A stretch of 64,000 bases of DNA from Erythroxylum novogranatense (taxonomy: Eukaryota; Streptophyta; Magnoliopsida; Malpighiales; Erythroxylaceae). The DNA lies in contig CM057227.1 in NCBI GenBank assembly GCA_029891385.1, positions 92,776,818 through 92,840,817 on the forward strand, read 5' to 3'. Both the position numbers and the translations under genes were made by a program. Positions 56,780 through 64,000 of this stretch are shown in pieces. Each line of letters starts with the position of its first letter. The stretch's first letter is position 1. The notes below the pieces were generated by a model. The model did no database searches. It saw nothing but the letters and a program-made list of their open reading frames with translations, and had not been told where the DNA came from.

Positions 56780-57480
56780 TATATCGAAGTAGAACCTAAG
56801 AAGATTGATGAAGCTCTAAAAGATGAAGCATGGATATTAGCTATGCAAGAAGAGTTGAATCAATTCAAGAGGAATAAAGTCCGGTCCTTAGTTCCTAAAC
56901 ACGAAAAGAAATTCATTATTGGTACTAGATGGATATTCAAGAATAAGCTAGGCGAATCAGGAAAAGTAAGTCGCAACAAGGCAAGATTAGTAGCACAAGG
57001 CTATAATCAGCAGAAGGAATAGACTACAATGAAACATATGCTCCAAGAGCAAGACTTGAAGCAATAAGGATCTGCTTGCATATCTTGTTTGCCATGACAT
57101 AAAGCTTTTTAGGATGGATGTAAAAAGTGCATTTACGAGCGGTTTTATAGATGAAGAAGTCTATGTCAAGCAACCTCCTGGATTTGAGGATATAAAGTAT
57201 TCAGATCATGTCTACTGAGACTTCATAAAGCCTTATATGGATGAAACAGGCCCTAGAGCATGGTATGATAAATCGAGCTCATTTCTTATAGGAAATGGAT
57301 TTACTAGAGGTAAAGTAGACAAAACTCTTTTAGGAAGAACTTGAATAATGATTTTATTATTGTGCAAATCTATGTTGATGATATTATTTTGGAGCAACCT
57401 CAAAAGGTTATGCATGAGCTTTGAAAATATGATGAAAAATGAATTTGAGATGAGCATGATGGGTGAGTTAAAATTTTTCT
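56780..57480 (+). pseudogene. Copia copy D reverse transcriptase, broken
   Basis: EPKKIDEALKDEAWILAMQE (56795-56855), IIGTRWIFKNKLGESGKVSR, NKARLVAQGYNQ (56975-57010), MDVKSAF (57115-57135), DEEVYVKQPPGFED (57152-57190) and IVQIYVDDIIL (57359-57390; Asp-Asp at 57377-57382) give the expected order of copia RT motifs. Several stops and frame changes separate them (for example TAG near 57020). RT would copy the element RNA to DNA in the particle. Confidence 0.9.
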
Positions 57481-58331
57481 TGGATTGCAAGTAAAGCAAA
57501 CTAAGGATAAGATTTTATCCATAAACAAAAATATGTCAAAGAATTGTTGTCTAAGTTTGATATGTGCAGTGTTAAAAGTATGTCTACACCGATGCATCCT
57601 TCAAACTTGTTGTCAAAAGACGAAAGTGGTAAGAAGGTGGATCAAACCCTATTTAGAGGATGATTGGTTCTTTGCTTTATCTTACTGCAAGTAGACCTGA
57701 CATTCTATTCGGTGTATGCTTGTGTGCAAGGTTTCAGCCGATCTAGAGAATCTCATGACATTCTTTGTAAAAGCGAATTTTGAGATATCTCGCAGGTACT
57801 ACTGATCTTTGCTTAATGTATGAGAAAGGTAAAGATTTCAGGTTGAATGGATATTGCGATGCGGACTATGCCAGTGATAGGATCGAAAGGAAGAGCACGA
57901 GTGGTGGTTGTCACTTCCTTGGACCAAACCTGGTGTCATGGTCAAGCAAGAGACAAAGCTCGATTGCATTATCAATGCTGAAAGTTGAATATATATCCGC
58001 ATGAAGTTGTTGTTCACAATTGTTGTGGATCAAGTATCAATTGGAGGACTACTCAATACAAGAGGAAGAGATTCCAATATACTGTGACAACACCAGCGCC
58101 ATCAGCTTGTCAAAGAATCCAATTCAACATTCAAGGGTGAAGCACATAGAAGTCAGACATCATTTCTTGAGAGATTACGTTCAGAAGAAAATCGTCAGTC
58201 TACAATTCGTGAAAATGAAATATCAGTGCGCGGATATCTTCACAAAACCACTAAGTGAAGATCGCTTTAAAGAAATCAGACGCAACCTCAATATGGTGAT
58301 GTTAACAGACCATTCATCTGGTTTTTCGTAA
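57481..58331 (+). pseudogene. Copia copy D RNase H, broken
   Basis: After VKSMSTPMHPSNLLS-like text (57573-57615) come MRYLAGTTDLCLMYEKGKDF (57780-57840), GYCDADYASDRIERKSTSGG (57849-57908), and in another frame LWIKYQLEDYSIQEEEIPIY with CDNTSAISLSKNPIQHSRVK (58021-58143). It ends SSGFS and TAA 58329-58331. Frameshifts near 57660, 57770 and 58005. The end lies in the first downstream tandem unit. Confidence 0.9.
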
Positions 58332-58400
58332 AGAAAAAACAGACAGACGGAGGAGTTAATGGACCATTCATCTGTTTTTTTTATAAAGACAAGGCGGATA
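58309..58400 (+). repeat. Tandem repeat after pol, copy D (two clear units and a decayed third)
   Basis: Units with GACCATTCATCTGGTTTTTC and GACGGAGGAGTTAA recur at about 57-base spacing; the third, near 58410-58470, is decayed. Confidence 0.75.
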
Positions 58401-58680
58401 GATGGCGAGTTAACAGATTGATCATCGATTTTCAAAAGAAAAGACAATGAAAGCGGTGGCGTTAAGCGGCGTTGGCGGTTTCAGACTTAAAACTTCTTTC
58501 ACAAGGCAAAGTTTTAGAGGGAAAAAGGCTATCAGATCATCGAGAAGTACAATCGTTCTAGAATTTGCAATAAAATCCCTAAAACTGACTTTTGGGATTC
58601 CTACCAAATTCGAAATTGCTAGTTCTCTGAAATCTCTCTGAAAAATCTTCAAGCAAGTTCCTATTCAATGAATCAACAAG

Positions 58681-60144
58681 ATGTATGTCAAGCCTATTTT
58701 GCGAGTTGATCCGGGATCGGGATGGGAAGATTGGTAAACTTGAAGAACTAAGAAAAGAACAGATGGATATAAATAGGAGATAATGGCGGCAGGATGGAGA
58801 AACTTCTTTCAAATACGAGATGAAGTCTATCTCCAAGAAATTTATGAGTTCTGGAAAAATACTAAATCAGTAGATGATACAATCGTGTCATATGTAGACA
58901 CACACTCTGTTCTTGTAACAAAGGAGTTACTGGAGAAAGTTACCGAATGTCCAATGGATGGAGTTCAACCCACTAATATGGTGAAATGGATGACAAAGTT
59001 CAAGATGAACGAAGATGAAGTTAGTCGTCAACTCTATGGACACAATAACCCAACTGAAAGGAGAGCCTCTTGGCTGGTACCAAAGGCAAGGGTATTGTTC
59101 ACGATTCTATGTGACTGTATCTTACCAAGAATAGGTTCAAGACATCAGGTCACTACCCTGGATGAACAATGCATCTTTCATCTTCTAAATCATCACCCAA
59201 TAGATTTACCATATTTGATTTTTCAGTATATGGTAAAATCTATAAAGGATACAAACACCTGTCCTTATGGGATGCTGTTGACAAGAGTGTTCAAAGAATC
59301 TGGCATCAGATTGGAAAGGGAATCGCATGGAAGATAGCTGTCAAAAGCTATATAGATTCAACAACTGTTGCTAAAATGGGTCTGAGATTTCCAGACAGAA
59401 AAGGAGCAGAAGCACCAAGGAAAGCAACAACTGAGGGGGAGCCTATACCGAAGAAATCCTCTATGAAGGAGAGAAGATCACACTCTCAGGAATCAAAGTC
59501 AAGAAGTGTTCGATTTTTTGAATCAGGAGACTTGAAGCGTAAAGGGGAACCTCTGGTGAGTGACATTCCTAAGCAAGCAAGAAGGTCACCCAGAACAGAA
59601 ACTGTGCGACAGAAAGAAGCCAGTCCATCCAGAGATTCAAGCCAATCAAAGCATTATGAACGACAGAGATCAAAAGCTACAAAATCACTATCATCAATCC
59701 TTGAGAAAGATTCAGAAACTCAGTCTCAAGGAAATGGAGGAAAAAGGAAAGAAGAAGAACCTGAAAAGAAGAAAGCACAATCCAAGAGGTCACCAAGGTT
59801 AAAGAAAATGAGTGCGAGAAAAGAAGAAAGTCCAACAACAGAGACAAAGTCTAAGAAGGCAAGGCAAGAAGAGATCATTGTTGACACTACTGTAAAAGTC
59901 TGCTGCAAGTGTTGTTAGTCTTTGTTGATCTTCATTGAAGTTAATATGGAAGTCGCTCTTTGAAGCGATTGTGGAAACTGTTACGGGTAATAATAAGGAT
60001 TCTCACAAAGTTCTTAATAATCCAATTTTTGAAGAAGTAGTTCCTACTACTTTTCAGTCTACACTTGTCCACAAACAAGTTGCTACTCATGTTATGGGTA
60101 AGAAGGCTACTCAAAAAGTTGTGAGTGTGATGACTAATGTTCCA
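58681..60144 (+). pseudogene. Copia copy D third ORF (env-like), cut by a gypsy LTR
   Basis: The start is at ATG 58681 (MYVKPILRVDPG, matching copy B). After an early frameshift the frame 58783-59337 carries AAGWRNFFQIRDEVYLQEIY, KELLEKVTECPMDGVQ, YGHNNPTERRASWLVPKARV and DEQCIFHLLNHHPIDLPYLI. A shift near 59310-59330 leads to the frame ending at 59918 with a highly basic, serine-rich middle (KKSSMKERRSHSQESKSRSV; KRKEEEPEKKKAQSKRSPRL). The C-terminal domain seen in copies B and C is absent because an LTR starts at 60145. No signal peptide or membrane helix is visible. It belongs to the A/B/D subfamily. Confidence 0.8.
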
Positions 60145-62986
60145 TGTTGGGCCCCGATTCACATTAAGCATGTTTAAAGTATATTGTTAAATTATTTTGA
60201 GGTTTAGATTGATACTTGTTACCTTGGTTGGAATAATTAGGGATTTTATTGCTTACGATATGATTATTAAATGAAGGGATTTAGCTTTGTATGTAAAAAG
60301 ATTTTTATGAATTGAGGGTTTTATTGGTGTAGGCTAATTAAGATAAAATGGAGGAATTGAGAGTTTTATGCATTATTAGAATTTTAATAGAATAAGTTGA
60401 ATTGAAAGAGCAATTAGGAATTTAATTATGTTTTAAGGCTTAAGGTGGGCTTTTAGCCCTTTTTCATTGTTATGAAAGGAAGAGTAATGAAAGCAATTGG
60501 GTTAGGGCCCAGTAGATTCTCATTTAAATGATGAAGGAAGGAGGCATATGGGCTAGGGTTTATTAGGGTCCATTAGGTTACACTTAAAAAAAAAAAAAAA
60601 AAGAACTTGCATGATGTTTGTTAGGAAGCCCAAGCCCACGAATATTTAAGTTGGATGGAGGGAAGGATGAAATTTTGGGGAAGTTTAAGTTGGAAAGGAG
60701 GGAAAGTTGGTGGGCTTGAGGACTTGACTTAGGGTTTAGGTTAAAGTCAAAGTAAGGAAGTTTAAGAGGAGAGTTGACCAACGAAAATGCAAGGGAGGCC
60801 TTAGGTGGAGTGGTGTCGTTTTGGCTAGGGAATAAGTGAAAATGAAACAAAACCTAGGTTATTCTTGGGTGAGTCATCCAAAGTTACAAGAGAGGGGAGC
60901 TTTAGAAGGTTTGAAACTTCAAGAACCAAAGAGAGGGAGAGTCGTTCGCCAAGCTAGGAGAAGAAGAAGAGGAAGAAGAAGAAGAAGAAAGAAGGTTAGG
61001 CTTTGGTTTTGCAAGGAAGAGGAAGAGGTTTTTCATCTTTAGAAAGCAAGAGAAAGAGGTTTTTCGTGGGTCTCCTACAAGGTAAGAGGAATTCGAAAAT
61101 CTTGGTTTTATGATTACGATTTTATCTTTCTTATTTCATATTGGTGATTAGAAGAGTGAGAAGAGGGTTTTGTTGTGTTGGAAAAGAGGAGAAAAAAAAT
61201 CAGATTTGTGTTAGGCTAGGGTTTCGAAATTTATGAATTAAGTTGTTAGGATATGTGTTTTTAATGCTTGTTTTGATGTTAAGGGATAGGTTAAAGTATA
61301 GGTAAGGTGATGTTGCATGAATTTCAAGTTTTTCCCATTCTTGGAAAAATTCCAGCACTTGAGTTTTTATTAAATTGTGAATCTAAGATGAGATTTTGCT
61401 TGGTTTAGAGAGGGGTTATGATGTTAATTGTTTAAATAAGGTATAGGTCAAGTGAGATGGGTGTTAAACCTAGATTTTGTATTCTTTAACATTTTCCAGC
61501 ATATGTCCCTTATGTTAATTGTGATCTTATTGTTAGAATTTTGCTAAAAATGATGGTTTGAAGAGTAAATATGAAGGTAAGGGTAGGTTAGGTTAGTTTA
61601 AATGGAAGTTAGAACATCCTTTTAAAAATTTCAGCATAGTTGGTTTTTGTTAATGAAAATTCTATTGTTAGAGGTTTGCTTAAAGATGGGACTTGCTTTG
61701 CTTGGTTCAAAAGTGTGATTGGAGAATGATGTATAATGGAAGAAGGAAAGAATAAGAAAAGAAAGATCAAGGGAAAAAAATTCAGATTGTGATAGGTAAC
61801 TTTTAGGTATGAGTTTTGAGAAAGTTGTTAGTTATTGAGATAGGTTTTGAGGACAATGATTTAGATAAAGTATAGCTAAGATGATAGCAAAGAAATTTCA
61901 TGTTTTTCCTTGATGGTTTAAAATTCAGCATTGGTTACTTGTTTTAATTCATGATTTTATTGTGGGATTTGTAAAGTTTAAGAATTTATTTAGTTAAGGC
62001 TTTAAAGAAGACATTATTTAAGAAGGAAAAGGAAAGAAGAAGAATACATGAAGTTTGAAAATTTCATCATAGAGAATATGTGAGAGTTTGCATTTTTGTT
62101 CAAACATGGTGGTTTGTAGAGTGAATATGAAGGTATAGGGAAGATTAGAATAGGTTAAATGCAAGTTTTTCCAAGCCTTAGAATTTTTCAGCATGTGTAT
62201 CTTATAGTAATTAGGATTCTTATGCCTTAGTTTGAAGAGTTTTTTTTTCAAGAAAGAATAAAAGAGAAAGAAAAGAAAGGAAAAAGGGAAAGAGGAAGGA
62301 TTATATAAAAAAAAAATTTCAGATTTGGTGTGGTGTCTTTAAGGCATGAGATTCTTGGAAATAATGGATACAATGGAGATAGGCTTTGATGGTTATGGTT
62401 TAGGAATGGCATAGGCAAAGTGAGATAGGGTTTTAGTCATGTTTTTCATTCTTTAGAAATTTCCAGCTTTGATATTTAGTGTTAATTAAGGTTTTGTATG
62501 CTTTGATTAAGGGCAATTAAGGCGTTTGGGGATTGAGGAAGGACATGTGAACCTATTGCAAAGCTTAAGGATTCAAGGTGGGTGATTTCTTAATACTTTA
62601 GATAATATGCATTAAAGTTTTTCTAATAAATGCAAACTAATGTTTTCCACCAATGACTTAGCATGTTTGTATGAATTACTTTATGTGATGTCTTTCACTT
62701 ATATGTGATATTCTTGAGTATGAATTTATGTTAGCATGGATTGTAACATGAATTCCAATGCTTTGTAATATTTGAATTAGTTTTGATAAAGATCTGATTT
62801 GGAAACAATTTGAAAGTCAAATTTCAAAAAGTGCCTTCGGGCAATCTGTTTGTTTTAAGCATGAATATGTGAATTGTATGGGTTTGGTTAGGTCCCTCCG
62901 AGAGTCGCAGCACTGTCTCCCTCGATAGTCTTCTCCGGCTGCCCATGAGTGGCTTAGGAGTTCGATTCGGACTCCCTCTCATTCAC

Positions 62987-63023
62987 TGACTGCACATGAC
63001 CGCTAAGCGGGAATGTGCAGTAC
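62987..63023 (+). other. Conserved LTR hairpin H1 (compensated copy)
   Basis: ACTGCACAT (62989-62997) pairs with ATGTGCAGT (63013-63021), and the inner CCGC-TAA-GCGG (63000-63010) also pairs. Both stems differ in sequence from 36214-36257 but keep pairing. Confidence 0.65.
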
Positions 63024-63225
63024 GTCTTGTTAGGACCGAAACCAAACCATTCTGAAAAGTTATGTGCTGTTTGATATTTGTTGACTTTGTAATTGTTTGA
63101 AGTGTAGTATTAGTGAAGAGTTTTGACAAATTTAAAATGCTTTTCTCAATGTGACTTGTATGAAAAGATTGAATGAATGAATAACGGTTTTTGCGTATAT
63201 CTCATTTATTAAGTTATTACCCACG

Positions 63226-63239
63226 GAGCCGTCGAGCTC
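63226..63239 (+). other. Conserved LTR hairpin H2
   Basis: GAGC-CGTCGA-GCTC, directly before ACCCCCC. Confidence 0.5.
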
Positions 63240-64000
63240 ACCCCCCATTTTTCCCCTCCTCAGGTAGCAAGCAAGAATCCGGTCGTCGACGGATTGAAGA
63301 AAATCCGATGCATTTTTGTTGGTTTAGAAGTCTCAAAGCTTTAGTTTGTTCTTTGTAAATGCAGTTTTATCTTTTTGGTTGTATTTAGGCTAGAATGCCC
63401 TTCAAGCATTGTATCTGTTTAGTTTCATGTAATTATTATGGTTTTGAAGTTTGCAATTGTAAAAGTTTCGAAGTTAAAATGTATTGTTATATGATTGTAG
63501 GAATGGAAATGAGAAAAACAAATGATAGATGACTAAGATTGTGACATTGCCAATTGAGTTGAGTTGAGTTTGAAGTTGGATGACTGGATGTAAGGAAGAT
63601 TGAAGTGATTCTATGCAGGTTTGTAGTTTGGGTGAAGTTTAAATGAAGTTTTGGCTAGAGTAATTTTAGGGAGGTGCTGTCCAAATTTTCTTAAATTTGG
63701 GCGATAACTCAACAGATTTTAGACCTCCGAAACGATTGAATTGGAATAAGAGGTCTTTTGGAAAGTTGTAGAGCAAGTTAAGAACTTTAAAATGGTATAA
63801 AATGGGTTAGTTTTCGTTTTGGGATGAAAAAGTTATGGACGTTTGAAATTTACTGCCCATTATGCAATTAAGGTTTCTCGGATTACTATTCATAGGCTAT
63901 TTTGGGCTGAACCTTCGAATGGGTTTTTCGCCGCCTTAGAGCAGGAATTGAAATTTCCATCCTCCATGAAAGATGTAGAGGGTCTTGTTATCTTTAAAAT

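Larger units (their letters stand above)
60145..64000 (+). mobile_element. Gypsy LTR, start complete, runs off the window
   Basis: It starts TGTTGGGCCCCG, directly after TTCCA of the copia D third ORF (copy A continues there as GTTCCATCCGTATC). A GA-rich tract (60920-61000) is followed by a splice-donor-like CAAGGTAAGAGG (61078-61089), several T-rich stretches with CAGCAT words, then the block with H1 (62987-63023) and H2 (63226-63239). By comparison with the LTR at 35360-37387, its end should lie shortly beyond 64000, for an LTR of about 4 kb. A run of A is at 60586-60601. Open frames at 60836 (RRRRGRRRRRKK) and 62018 are composition artefacts. Confidence 0.8.

Noticed and set aside
60836..61042. 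Open frame with a poly-arginine stretch
   Set aside because: It is produced by the GA-rich tract of a gypsy LTR; the same tract occurs in other LTRs without the frame.
1..64000. An endogenous pararetrovirus or a complete infectious retrovirus-like element
   Set aside because: No movement-protein or coat-protein motif was seen, and all gag-pol regions fit Ty1/copia or Ty3/gypsy retrotransposons.

Overview
The window looks like transposon-packed nuclear DNA of a flowering plant, probably a eudicot, although no host gene identifies the species. The evidence is: Ty1/copia and Ty3/gypsy LTR retrotransposons whose primer-binding sites match initiator tRNA-Met (TGGTATCAGAGC type); a plant-type Helitron carrying both a Rep-helicase and an RPA-like single-strand DNA-binding protein; long (1-4 kb) LTRs; AT-rich base composition; and almost every reading frame broken. 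I found no intact host gene, rRNA, tRNA or CRISPR array. The best-preserved coding sequence is the third ORF of a copia element at 31885-34149.

Layout. 1-4100: reverse-strand LTR debris (a gypsy-like LTR end, then three diverged copies of a copia LTR start). 4198-13550: a decayed Helitron (N-terminal region, HUH Rep domain, PIF1-type helicase, RPA-like gene), split inside the helicase by a 2246-bp solo LTR at 8816-11061 with perfect 5-bp target duplications. 13600-17800: a reverse-strand copia remnant (copy X: LTR, third ORF, pol-tail leader) and one more reverse copia LTR. 18000-18760: an unrecognised reverse-strand patch. 18905-26339: two head-to-tail copia remnants (A and B), each pol tail + third ORF + 3' LTR. 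26340-30887: reverse-strand copia LTR debris and a minisatellite-rich reverse gypsy-like LTR. 30888-35359: copia copy C (RNase H, near-intact third ORF, LTR). 35360-37525: the 3' part of a gypsy LTR ending in a duplicated LTR-end/primer-binding-site unit. 37526-46905: degenerate Ty3/gypsy pol fragments joined through a shared LTR, with a 617-bp solo LTR of another family inside. 46914-47305: probable CACTA-type MITE. 47306-48021: unassigned. 48022-52308: a long reverse-strand gypsy LTR. 52309-52445: the start of another gypsy LTR, broken by copia copy D (52446-60144), which has a 5' LTR, gag, protease, integrase, RT, RNase H and third ORF. Copy D is in turn cut by a gypsy LTR starting at 60145 and running off the window.

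How it fits together. The copia elements belong to a Sirevirus-like group: gag-pol followed by an extra ORF (often called env-like), a purine tract, then an LTR beginning TGTTAAGTC. At least five copies of the extra ORF are present (X, A, B, C, D), in two sequence subfamilies. Nesting gives a relative age order: Helitron before the solo LTR at 8816; gypsy LTR fragment at 52309 before copia D, and copia D before the LTR at 60145. The most interesting non-coding signals are two hairpins that recur at corresponding places in four gypsy LTRs with compensating base changes, and repeated LTR-end/primer-binding-site units at 37382-37525.
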